A program made the translations under genes and the position numbers. From a virus, in IMG/VR virus record IMGVR_UViG_3300033183_000166, positions 1 to 30,876 of that record: a stretch of 30,876 bases of DNA; one strand, written 5' to 3'. The notes under the pieces were generated by a model. That model did no database searches. It was not told the origin of the DNA and saw only the letters and a program-made list of their open reading frames with translations. Positions 14,404 through 19,777 of the stretch are shown piece by piece; within the stretch, counting starts at the first letter, position 1; every line of letters starts with the position of its first letter.

Positions 14404-14428
14404 TACCCCTCGTTGATACTGAGGGGTA
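14404..14428 (-). repeat. Inverted repeat in the recombination-operon leader
   Basis: TACCCCTC (14404-14411) and GAGGGGTA (14421-14428) form a perfect 8-bp inverted repeat with a 9-base loop. It starts at the proposed -10 and runs into the leader of the nuclease gene. It could be a second operator or an RNA hairpin near the ribosome-binding site. No T run follows on the minus strand, so it is not a standard terminator. Confidence 0.6.
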
Positions 14429-14456
14429 CTGTATGGGACTTGATCTCTAACGTCAA
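14428..14456 (-). promoter_or_regulatory. Predicted promoter of the recombination operon
   Basis: On the minus strand TTGACG (14456-14451) and TACAGT (14433-14428) are exactly 17 bases apart, matching 5 of 6 and 4 of 6 sigma-70 bases. Transcription would begin near 14421 and run through the PD-(D/E)XK, ERF and HTH genes. Confidence 0.55.
14440..14456 (-). promoter_or_regulatory. Putative repressor operator over the recombination promoter
   Basis: TTGACGTTAGAGATCAA (minus strand) is a 17-bp palindrome with TTGA...TCAA ends. It covers the -35 hexamer, so binding would block RNA polymerase. It is 13/17 identical to the integrase-promoter site, including TTGAC and TTAGA. Confidence 0.55.
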
Positions 14457-14479
14457 GCAATTAGATTTTTGAGGCGCCG

Positions 14480-15121
14480 CTACACGATTTCTACGCCTCG
14501 TAACTCAGGCCGAAAAACGACGCCGGTAACGGGAATTGCCCATTGCAAAATCAGATTTTTTTTTGTCTCAAAGGCTGTTTCATCTGCGTTGTGAAGCGTG
14601 TAGCTGCCGCCTGGTTCTGGGTACAACATGCCGCGGTAAATGATGCCATTATCGGCCATTGCGTAACACACATGCATAACGCATTCTGCTCCGACTGTGC
14701 CGGTGTGCATGTTGGAACTATCCAGAATTTCAAGGGCGTTACGATACTCTGTATATCTACCTTGGTACGTCAGCGGCAGTTCCCACAGCGACACGATGTG
14801 TTCTCTTGCAAAGTAGAAAGGAACATAAGCCGCCCGCGCTTTTTGTGCTGGATCTTTAATGATTTGCAATGGATCTTTGGACCCTGATATGGGTCTAACA
14901 ATATTCAAAATTGGCAGCGGCGGTGTGACAAACATTATCTGTTGCGCCAAACACCCAAGGATGCGCGCGTAATCGTCTGCATCCTGCCGGGTAATACTGA
15001 TTCGGCCTGAGATATGCCGGCTTAGCGTTTCGGGTGTGACGCCTTTTGCAGCTGCCACATCTTTCTTTGCCATGCCGGACGCGGCGATCATTTTGTCAAG
15101 ATTGTTGACCATAGTCCACAT
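14480..15121 (-). CDS. XRE-type phage repressor (CI-like)
   Basis: A 213-residue regulator. Residues about 5-50 form an XRE helix-turn-helix (LDKMIAASGMAKKDVAAAKG, then TPETLSRHISGRISITRQDA). The C-terminal 140 residues (AYVPFYFAREHIVSLWELP, ... GMLYPEPGGSYTLHN, ... WAIPVTGVVFRPELRGVEIV) are probably the dimerisation/effector part. I do not see the Ser/Lys dyad and cleavage site of S24/LexA-type repressors, so induction may not be by RecA-stimulated self-cleavage. Start chosen at 15121 because AAAGGTG lies 5 bases upstream; the frame extends to 15181 through the operators. It is divergent from the Cro-like gene across two palindromic operators, which supports the repressor role. Confidence 0.8.
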   Translation of the reverse strand: MWTMVNNLDKMIAASGMAKKDVAAAKGVTPETLSRHISGRISITRQDADDYARILGCLAQQIMFVTPPLPILNIVRPISGSKDPLQIIKDPAQKARAAYVPFYFAREHIVSLWELPLTYQGRYTEYRNALEILDSSNMHTGTVGAECVMHVCYAMADNGIIYRGMLYPEPGGSYTLHNADETAFETKKNLILQWAIPVTGVVFRPELRGVEIV

Positions 15122-15131
15122 GATAGCACCT

Positions 15132-15148
15132 TTGACACTTACTGTTAA
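15132..15148 (+). promoter_or_regulatory. Operator 1 of the switch
   Basis: TTGACACTTACTGTTAA has half-sites TTGACA and TGTTAA around 5 bases. It lies between the repressor start and the centre of the region, 11 bases upstream of the repressor ATG, so it could mediate autoregulation. Confidence 0.6.
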
Positions 15149-15171
15149 ATAGAAAAACAACGTATTATTAC

Positions 15172-15188
15172 TAGACAGCAAATGTCAA
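15172..15188 (-). promoter_or_regulatory. Operator 2 of the switch
   Basis: Read on the minus strand this is TTGACATTTGCTGTCTA, sharing 13 of 17 bases with operator 1 in opposite orientation, 40 bp centre to centre. It overlaps the expected start of transcription of the early operon, so occupancy should silence the Cro-like gene and everything behind it. Confidence 0.6.
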
Positions 15189-15207
15189 GTGCACTAACGT
15201 GATAGGT

Positions 15208-15426
15208 ATGAAACTTGATCAATTCAGACGCAAAAAAGGCTGGTCCTACGTCAAGCTAGCCGAAATGGTAGGCGCATCACACGCCACTGTCGTGCGGCGG
15301 TGGTGCCTGCCTTTGACCCACCCGGACAGGATGATCCCATCAGGTCGTTTCATGATGAACATCATGACCGTGACTGAGGGTGAGGTCCAGCCCAATAGCT
15401 TTTACAGGACGGCAGCTGATGACTGA
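15208..15426 (+). CDS. Cro-like HTH regulator
   Basis: A 72-residue DNA-binding protein, MKLDQFRRKKGWSYVKLAEM and onward, with a helix-turn-helix in residues about 12-35 (SYVKLAEMVGASHATVVRRW). The tail GEVQPNSFYR is typical of small phage HTH proteins that end near 'V-x-P-N-x-F-Y'. It is the first gene of the plus early operon, divergent from the repressor, the place of Cro. The ATG at 15208 is preferred over the GTG at 15199 because the latter would put two extra residues before the domain without a better ribosome site. Cys/Trp in the recognition region (VRRWCLP) are unusual. Confidence 0.75.
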   Translation: MKLDQFRRKKGWSYVKLAEMVGASHATVVRRWCLPLTHPDRMIPSGRFMMNIMTVTEGEVQPNSFYRTAADD

Positions 15427-15832
15427 GGACCAATTGCAGACACTTGTGGTGCAGTGGTTGGCTGAGGTTTTGCCTACCGGCTCAGTTTTTCACCATAGCC
15501 CGAATGAGGGCAACCGGCATGTCGCGTACAAGGCAAGGCTGAAAAAGCTAGGCATGCGGTCAGGCTGGCCGGATATCGAAATCTTTGTGCCCAAAGAATA
15601 TTGGTGGTCAGGCCAATCAGTGCCGATCTTCCTTGAATTGAAAGCGCCCAAGCGGGGCACATTGTCTGCGAATCAGAAGGTTGTTCAGGATGAGCTGGTC
15701 CGTTGTGGCTCAGCCGTAGCGACGTTGAACAGCCTAAAAAAGGTCAAGGGCTGGCTGTCAGGGCTCATTGAGCTGCGACGCACGACGCATTCACAGATCC
15801 TAGAGAAACTATGCGAGGCACAAGGTGGTTGA
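15419..15832 (+). CDS. VRR-NUC nuclease
   Basis: A 137-residue single-domain nuclease of the VRR-NUC type (PD-(D/E)XK fold). Residues 45-80 carry the signature: GMRSGWPDIEIF gives Asp52, and FLELKAPKRG gives Glu73 and Lys75. Gln86 in LSANQ follows as in Holliday-junction-resolvase-like relatives. The N-terminus (MTEDQLQTLVVQWL) and HHSPNEGNRH also match phage VRR-NUC proteins, which are thought to cut structured or branched DNA. The start overlaps the regulator gene by 8 bases. It is a second PD-(D/E)XK enzyme in the genome, on the opposite strand from the ERF-linked one, so the roles probably differ (resolution versus resection). Confidence 0.85.
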   Translation: MTEDQLQTLVVQWLAEVLPTGSVFHHSPNEGNRHVAYKARLKKLGMRSGWPDIEIFVPKEYWWSGQSVPIFLELKAPKRGTLSANQKVVQDELVRCGSAVATLNSLKKVKGWLSGLIELRRTTHSQILEKLCEAQGG

Positions 15833-16004
15833 GTGGGAATTGATCAGCCGGTTTCCCGGCCTGTGGGAGTTTGTTGTTTCACACGAAGACTGTAAGGGCC
15901 AGGGCTGTTACGACTGTGACATGCGTGGCTGGCGGCACCCAACAGAGGACGAAGAGTATGCTATGCCCGAAATGCCAAGGCACTACGCGCGTCAAGCACA
16001 GTAA
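15825..16004 (+). CDS. Small Cys/His protein with GTG start
   Basis: A 59-residue ORF starting with GTG, GAGG 6 bases upstream, overlapping the VRR-NUC gene by 8 bases. It reads VEWELISRFPGLWEFVVSHE, then DCKGQGCYDCDMRGWRH: three cysteines (residues 23, 28 and 31) with His20 and His38, a likely zinc site. The last 47 bases overlap the following zinc-ribbon gene in another frame. The composition (Trp, Phe, Cys, acidic residues) is that of a real folded protein, not of a chance frame. Function unknown; a small zinc-binding regulator is plausible. Confidence 0.55.
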   Translation: MVEWELISRFPGLWEFVVSHEDCKGQGCYDCDMRGWRHPTEDEEYAMPEMPRHYARQAQ

Positions 16005-16254
16005 AGGGTCAGCCACTGATGTGCGCCGGCGCCGGCAGTGCGTGTTCTGCAAACTGACGTTTCAAACGTCCGAACAGATCGTTACTCAGCAGCCAAAAGC
16101 CAAACCATACAAGCCACGCAAACGGGTTTTGAAAGCGCGCCCGGTCAAGATCGTCGCTGAGGCGAAAGCGCCAATGTCTAGGCAAGAGTTCGATTCGGTG
16201 TGGGATGAGCTGAGCGACGACAGCCAGGTTTCACTGAAGGATTTAGGTCTATGA
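15958..16254 (+). CDS. NrdR-like zinc-ribbon protein
   Basis: A 98-residue protein beginning MLCPKCQGTTRVKHSKGS. Residues 3-31 form a zinc ribbon (CPKC...CVFC: Cys3, Cys6, Cys28, Cys31) with a VRRRRQC stretch, like the N-terminus of NrdR, the repressor of ribonucleotide reductase genes. The ATP-cone of NrdR is missing; instead there is a Lys/Arg/Pro-rich linker (KPYKPRKRVLKARP) and an acidic helical end (DSVWDELSDDSQVSLKDL). It is probably a DNA-binding transcription factor of the phage or an Ogr/Delta-like activator; the latter class activates late genes. The frame is open upstream to 15871, but GAAGAG before 15958 and the conserved MxCPxC start decide the start. Confidence 0.72.
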   Translation: MLCPKCQGTTRVKHSKGSATDVRRRRQCVFCKLTFQTSEQIVTQQPKAKPYKPRKRVLKARPVKIVAEAKAPMSRQEFDSVWDELSDDSQVSLKDLGL

Positions 16255-17087
16255 AAAATCCCTACAAATTACCTGATGGAAACGTGCAAATCAGTTTCAG
16301 CGGTGGGCGGACCAGCGCTTACATGCTTCACCGTATTTTGGAAGCAAACGGCGATTTGCCGGAAAGATGCCGGGTTTTGTTTACCAACACCGGCAGAGAA
16401 ATGCCGGAAACACTGGACTTTGTGCACGAGTGTTCTGAGCGGTGGCGGGTACCAATAACCTGGCTCGAATATACCAGGACAAACAATGGTCCGTCTTATC
16501 GGGTGGTGAACCGGGACACAGCGGCAGAGAACGGCGAGCCTTTTGCTGAACTGTTGCGGTTCAAGCGATACATGCCCAGCCCAATGAAACGCTTTTGCAC
16601 GACAGAACTGAAGATGCTGACAATAAAGCGTTATGTTTCCAAAGAGCTAGGCTGGGATCGTTGGACACAAGCGGTAGGCATTAGAGCTGACGAATCCCGG
16701 CGCGCTAAAACCGAAAGCAAGGATCGCTGGTCATACTGGTATCCGTTGATCGACGATATGTCGTTTGCGACTGACGTAGCTGAGTTTTGGAGCAAACAAG
16801 AATTAGCTTTTGGGTTTGATTTACAGCTACCGAATTACCAAGGGAAATGCCCAAGCGGTAATTGTGATTTTTGTTTTCTCAAATCTGAGGCTGTGACCGC
16901 GTACATGATCCGGCATCACCCTGACAGGGCCCAGTGGTGGATCAATATCGAAAAAGAAATAGGTTTTCCCTTTCGCCTTGACCGCAATTTAGTTGAGCTT
17001 TCAGATCTGCTTGATCGGCAAGGTGACTGGATACTGGACGAGACTGGGTATTTTTGCCAAGCCGACGGCGGGGAGTGTACTGGATGA
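16251..17087 (+). CDS. PAPS-reductase/N-type ATP-pyrophosphatase family protein
   Basis: A 278-residue protein of the adenine-nucleotide alpha-hydrolase fold. The PP-loop SFSGGRTSAY (residues 15-24) binds ATP alpha-beta phosphates. Other family marks are FTNTGREMPETLDFV (44-58), RFCTTELK (114-121) and VGIRADE (142-148). Cysteines 116, 200, 205 and 208 (KCPSGNCDFC) could hold an Fe-S cluster or zinc, as in DndC-type and related thiolation enzymes; a further pair is at 269 and 276. True sulfate assimilation is unlikely in a phage. Phage members are suspected of nucleic acid modification or nucleotide sulfur chemistry. The start overlaps the zinc-ribbon stop (ATGA), and the stop overlaps the methyltransferase start (ATGA), so the two are tightly coupled. 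Confidence 0.85.
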   Translation: MKNPYKLPDGNVQISFSGGRTSAYMLHRILEANGDLPERCRVLFTNTGREMPETLDFVHECSERWRVPITWLEYTRTNNGPSYRVVNRDTAAENGEPFAELLRFKRYMPSPMKRFCTTELKMLTIKRYVSKELGWDRWTQAVGIRADESRRAKTESKDRWSYWYPLIDDMSFATDVAEFWSKQELAFGFDLQLPNYQGKCPSGNCDFCFLKSEAVTAYMIRHHPDRAQWWINIEKEIGFPFRLDRNLVELSDLLDRQGDWILDETGYFCQADGGECTG

Positions 17088-17602
17088 CCCGCCGGCAGAA
17101 AGACGATTTTTACCCGACGCCGCCTGATGCGACTGAGGCTTTGCTGGCCTATGAGCAATTCAGTGATGATGTGTGGGAGCCGGCATGCGGCAACGGCGCG
17201 ATATCCAAGGTGTTCGAGCGTCATGGCTATGATGTCATCAGCACGGATCTCAATGATTTTGGCTACGGCACAAGCAAGCGTGATTTCCTGCTTGAGCACA
17301 GCCGGCTTGCTGACTGTGTGGTGACCAACCCGCCTTATCGGCTGGCAGATCAGTTTATTTGTCATGCGATCAATTTGGGTGTGGTTAAGCATGCTTGGCT
17401 GTTGCGCCTGGCTTTTCTGGAAGGGCAGCGCCGGTATGACGGCCTGTTCAGCCTGTATCCGCCGCGGCGTGTCTATGTGTTCAGCCGGCGGCTGACATTG
17501 TGGCGCGGTGATGAAGAGGTAGCCGGGCAGGGGACCACGGCCTACGCATGGTTTGTCTGGGAGCAGGACTTTCCGGGCCCAACCACGGTGCATTGGATAT
17601 GA
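17084..17602 (+). CDS. DNA adenine-type (NPPY) methyltransferase
   Basis: A 172-residue class I SAM-dependent methyltransferase. DFYPTPPDATEAL at residues 8-20 and WEPACGNGAISKVF (31-44) form the SAM pocket. TNPPYRLADQF (81-91) is the catalytic motif of N6-adenine or N4-cytosine methylation. The length is short, with no target-recognition domain, as in phage orphan enzymes. It starts in an ATGA overlap with the PAPS-reductase-like gene and has GGGGAG upstream. No restriction partner is seen, so protection of phage DNA against host restriction or regulation of packaging/expression is likely. Confidence 0.85.
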   Translation: MTRRQKDDFYPTPPDATEALLAYEQFSDDVWEPACGNGAISKVFERHGYDVISTDLNDFGYGTSKRDFLLEHSRLADCVVTNPPYRLADQFICHAINLGVVKHAWLLRLAFLEGQRRYDGLFSLYPPRRVYVFSRRLTLWRGDEEVAGQGTTAYAWFVWEQDFPGPTTVHWI

Positions 17603-17940
17603 AGCGGGCAACGGCATTGCGCTTGGCGCAGCAAGATATCAACAGGCTGTACGAAGCCGGTTGGGGGCTGTTTCGCATTGCTGAGCAGCACGGGATAGAC
17701 CCAGTGCAGCTGGCGAACCGGGTGCAGCGTGAGCATGACGAGACCAGGAATGGGTGGCCTGAGCATTTGCGGCAGGGCAGGCCAGGCATTTTGACTGAGC
17801 GCTATGTCAGGGAAAGGATGGCGGACCAATGGCAATGGTTAGACGAAACAAGCGGCGTCAAACACATACAGTCAATAGCGGATATGAGCCCTGCCAAGTC
17901 TGTCGAAAGCAGAATAACATTGGTCAAGGCGGCTGGGTGA
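17599..17940 (+). CDS. Early-operon protein with possible HTH
   Basis: A 113-residue protein starting MKRATALRLAQQDINRLYEA. Residues about 18-45 (AGWGLFRIAEQHGIDPVQLA) look like a helix-turn-helix. The remainder is charged and helical (RQGRPGILTERYVRERMADQ). The ATG overlaps the methyltransferase stop (ATGA). Its last 112 bases overlap the next gene in another frame, so the C-terminus from about residue 77 is double-coding and of less certain conservation. It is probably a small regulatory or DNA-binding protein; no named family. Confidence 0.6.
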   Translation: MKRATALRLAQQDINRLYEAGWGLFRIAEQHGIDPVQLANRVQREHDETRNGWPEHLRQGRPGILTERYVRERMADQWQWLDETSGVKHIQSIADMSPAKSVESRITLVKAAG

Positions 17941-18011
17941 TTTTGGGTAATGGAATGTTGGTCTGTAACAAAAAAGCATGCCGTAACGCGGCAAGGGGGT
18001 TGACGAAATGA
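17829..18011 (+). CDS. Small four-cysteine zinc-finger-like protein
   Basis: A 60-residue basic protein starting MAMVRRNKRRQTHTV. It has Cys22 and Cys25 (PCQVC) and Cys46 and Cys51 (VCNKKAC), a plausible zinc site, with basic ends. A GGCGG lies just upstream of the ATG, and its stop overlaps the next start in ATGA, so it is part of the coupled chain. It overlaps the upstream gene by 112 bases in another frame. The metal-site pattern and the perfect junction favour this frame being real. Confidence 0.6.
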   Translation: MAMVRRNKRRQTHTVNSGYEPCQVCRKQNNIGQGGWVILGNGMLVCNKKACRNAARGLTK

Positions 18012-18355
18012 AAAATACCCATAAAATCGCTGAAGCCAGCGCGACGGAGCCAGCTGTAAAGCTAGCTTTAGATACTAAAAATAATAATAATAACACTAGT
18101 AAAGCTAGCTGTGCCGCGGATGTGCGGCGTTTGATTCGCGACACGATCAAGCATACCAAGCCAGCTTACAATGAAGGAAAGCGCCGTAGGCAAGCCGACG
18201 AACACGGTTGGCGCCTTAATCGCGTCTTGAAGGCCGTCAGGCGCCGTTACAGTGTCGATGCGTATAAAGAGCTAGTTATGTCTGTCAACGCCCTCAGTGA
18301 GCTTGAAAGGCGCTTGTGGGTCAAACAGATGGAGCGCGCGCATGGATATCGCTGA
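18008..18355 (+). CDS. Basic early-operon protein, unknown
   Basis: A 115-residue protein starting MKNTHKIAEASATEP. Residues 1-35 are low-complexity with an Asn run (KNNNNNTSKAS) coded by AAT/AAC repeats. Residues 36-115 are helical and very basic (ADVRRLIRDTIKHTKPAYNE, RLNRVLKAVRRRYSVDAYK, LSELERRLWVKQMERAHGY). It is likely a nucleic acid binding protein. It begins in an ATGA overlap with the preceding gene and overlaps the next by 14 bases. No family recognised. The AT-rich patch 18055-18100 (with ACTAGT and repeated AGCTAGCT words) stands out from its surroundings. Confidence 0.6.
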   Translation: MKNTHKIAEASATEPAVKLALDTKNNNNNTSKASCAADVRRLIRDTIKHTKPAYNEGKRRRQADEHGWRLNRVLKAVRRRYSVDAYKELVMSVNALSELERRLWVKQMERAHGYR

Positions 18356-18725
18356 TTTGCACGATTTGTTTCTCGAAGCAGCTATGACTGATAGACGACT
18401 GCCAGCTGCTGTCCGCAAGCAAAAGCTGGCCTCATGGCCTGAGTACCCGCTTGATTGGCACGGCTACGGATGGACGCAACAAGGTGACACGATCCTGCGC
18501 CCTACATCAAAGCAGATCAGCAACTACGATCATGCGCTGAGGCTTGGTAGCGGCATGCCTGAGAACGATAGACGGATAGTCTGGGCTGTCGCCCACAGTG
18601 CGGCGTTCAGAGCCCGTGGGCCACAATGGTCTAAGCTAGCAAGAATGCTGGGCCTCAATGATCCTAGAAGGGTCAAACAGGCTTACCAGGACGCCCTGGT
18701 ACGACTGTATTACCAAGTGCTTTGA
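18342..18725 (+). CDS. DUF6362-like protein, last gene of the early operon
   Basis: A 127-residue protein starting MDIADLHDLFLEAAMTDRRL. The order of motifs (RRLPAAVRKQKLASWPEYP, then YGW, then SNYDHALRLGSGMPENDRRI, then WAVAHSAAFRARGPQWSKLA and an HTH-like LARMLGLNDPRRVKQAYQDA) resembles the phage family I know as DUF6362. That family usually stands just before terminase genes and ends in a helix-turn-helix. A role in packaging initiation or late regulation is possible but unproven. The start overlaps the upstream gene by 14 bases. It is the last gene before a terminator and the terminase operon. Confidence 0.65.
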   Translation: MDIADLHDLFLEAAMTDRRLPAAVRKQKLASWPEYPLDWHGYGWTQQGDTILRPTSKQISNYDHALRLGSGMPENDRRIVWAVAHSAAFRARGPQWSKLARMLGLNDPRRVKQAYQDALVRLYYQVL

Positions 18726-18738
18726 TTTTTTATGTCAA
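18722..18738 (-). promoter_or_regulatory. Weak operator-like palindrome before the late operon
   Basis: Minus-strand reading TTGACATAAAAAATCAA has the TTGA-N9-TCAA ends of the switch operators, with an A-rich centre. It overlaps the stop of the last early gene. TACAAT at 18778-18783 is a -10-like word 40 bp downstream, without a clear -35. The AT richness makes chance similarity possible. Confidence 0.3.
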
Positions 18739-18822
18739 TGATAGTGACGAATGCCGCGAAATGTGGTAGCTTTGCGATACAATCACGCTAAATGTGGTTT
18801 CTCCAATGCCCCCAAGGGCTGA

Positions 18823-18856
18823 GCCCGTTCTAGTTCCACGGCTAGAGCGGGCTTTT
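18823..18856 (+). terminator. Terminator between early and terminase operons
   Basis: An 11-bp stem GCCCGTTCTAG/CTAGAGCGGGC (one G-T pair) with an 8-base loop is followed by TTTT. It sits 15 bases before the small terminase gene. The early operon would stop here unless antiterminated, so late expression may depend on antitermination or on a promoter between 18739 and 18822. Confidence 0.75.
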
Positions 18857-18871
18857 CATTGAAGGATATTC

Positions 18872-19288
18872 ATGGCTAAAGAACGCAAAGTAACAAAGAC
18901 GGTGATGCGGGATATCGCCGGTAGACTTGCGTCTGGCGAAACCCTGGTATCGATTTGCCGTGATGAGCAGATGCCATCCTATCGCACTGTGACGCGAGCT
19001 GTGCAGGCTGATGATGAGCTGTGGGATATGTACCACAAGGCCAGGATCTTGCAGGCTGAGTATTACGGCGATCACATCATTGAGCTAGCCACAGCGCCTT
19101 TGCCGCCTGAGCTTGATGCCAAAGTTGTCAATGCTGAGGTACAGCGTAGACGGCTTGAGATCGATAGCTTGAAATGGACTTTCGCTAGGTCGCAGCCGTT
19201 TGGATTGCGTGACAAGAAAGAGGACGCAGCTGGGCCTAAGAGCGTAACCCTGACATGGTTGCAGGGCGATGAGGTAGCGGTCAGCTGA
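18872..19288 (+). CDS. terS: Terminase small subunit
   Basis: A 138-residue DNA-recognition subunit of the packaging motor. It has an N-terminal helix-turn-helix (MRDIAGRLASGETLVSICRD, then MPSYRTVTRAVQADDELWDM), then a helical oligomerisation part (ARILQAEYYGDHIIELA, ... NAEVQRRRLEIDSLKWTFAR), then a basic Gly/Pro tail. This order matches the Sf6-like small terminases. GAAGGA lies 5 bases before the ATG. One small gene separates it from the large subunit, along with a 250-bp non-coding region that could hold the packaging site. Confidence 0.82.
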   Translation: MAKERKVTKTVMRDIAGRLASGETLVSICRDEQMPSYRTVTRAVQADDELWDMYHKARILQAEYYGDHIIELATAPLPPELDAKVVNAEVQRRRLEIDSLKWTFARSQPFGLRDKKEDAAGPKSVTLTWLQGDEVAVS

Positions 19289-19527
19289 TGTCGCATGAAA
19301 ACACTATAACGCTGAAGCATGACGGCAAGTGGAAAGTCGTTCCAAGTGTCGTGATGGGTGTGCAGCTCATTGATAGACAAGGCATGACTGTCGAAGCACA
19401 GTTGAGGCGATTGCTTGATGGTAACAAGGTGCAGCCGCTGGCTGTGTTTGGCAATGTGCAGCAAGCTGATCGGTGGGCAGCTGAACGCAGCGAAGACTAT
19501 GGAAGGCAGCAAGAGCACAGCCATTGA
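19288..19527 (+). CDS. Small protein between terminase genes
   Basis: A 79-residue protein starting MSHENTITLKHDGKWKVVPS, in a TGATG overlap with the small terminase gene. The HENT...DGKWxxVPSVVMGVQL stretch is a pattern I recall in hypothetical proteins near phage terminases and structural genes. The rest is helical and polar (QLRRLLDGNKVQPLAVFGN). It has no membrane segment or metal site. Function unknown; packaging accessory by position. Confidence 0.6.
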   Translation: MSHENTITLKHDGKWKVVPSVVMGVQLIDRQGMTVEAQLRRLLDGNKVQPLAVFGNVQQADRWAAERSEDYGRQQEHSH

Positions 19528-19586
19528 TGGTATATAAGGCGTCCTGCCTGTGACCCAGCTACGCGCGCGAGGCCAGCCCATGGCAT

Positions 19587-19617
19587 GCCCCGGAGAAACG
19601 GCTTGTTAGGCCGGGGC
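19587..19617. repeat. GC-rich inverted repeat
   Basis: GCCCCGG (19587-19593) and CCGGGGC (19611-19617) are perfect 7-bp complements around 17 bases. There is no T run, so it is not a terminator. It could be a protein-binding site for packaging or the stem of a structured RNA. Confidence 0.55.
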
Positions 19618-19673
19618 CCCGCTGGACGCTAGCCCAGGCCCTGCTTCAAATATTACACAGCCGCGGGCAGACT

Positions 19674-19691
19674 GTACTACGCCTGTACTAC
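19674..19691 (+). repeat. Second locus of GTACTAC repeats
   Basis: GTACTAC at 19674-19680 and 19685-19691, 11 bp apart and same orientation, the second followed by TTTTGC as at the right arm of attP. These are the only other paired copies in the window, 9.7 kb from attP. Confidence 0.6.
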
Positions 19692-19760
19692 TTTTGCGGG
19701 CCTGTTTTCCCTGGCGGACCCCCCTACCACCCCGAAGACCGGGCGCAGGGTTCTATAGCG

Positions 19761-19766
19761 TATAAT
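19761..19766 (+). promoter_or_regulatory. Possible -10 element of the terL/virion operon
   Basis: A perfect TATAAT. The expected -35 position (about 19738-19743) reads ACCGGG, a poor match, so an activator would be needed. Transcription would start near 19773, just before the GTG of the next ORF, which would then be nearly leaderless. Confidence 0.35.
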
Positions 19767-19777
19767 AGGCTTTTGGA

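Larger units (their letters stand above)
15122..15207. promoter_or_regulatory. Divergent repressor/Cro switch region
   Basis: This 86-bp AT-rich region separates the repressor (minus) from the Cro-like gene (plus) and carries two operators. Plus-strand candidate: -10 TATTAT at 15163-15168 with no good -35, putting the start inside the second operator. Minus-strand candidate: -35 TTGACA (15188-15183) with a weak TACGTT 18 bases on (15164-15159). The hexamers are tentative; the regulatory nature is well supported. Confidence 0.65.
19528..19777. other. Non-coding region between terS and terL (possible packaging/regulatory site)
   Basis: 250 bp without a convincing gene, unusually long for this compact genome. 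It contains a GC-rich inverted repeat (19587-19617), two GTACTAC words (19674-19691), a C-rich tract (GGCGGACCCCCCTACCACCCC, broken by neighbours, near 19715-19735) and TATAAT at 19761-19766. A cos/pac site recognised by the small terminase, a promoter for the virion genes, or a small RNA would all fit. None is proven. Confidence 0.5.

Noticed and set aside
16916-17617. 233-residue minus-strand ORF
   Set aside because: It is antisense to the PAPS-reductase-like and methyltransferase genes, whose motifs are clear, and has no ribosome site or family resemblance.
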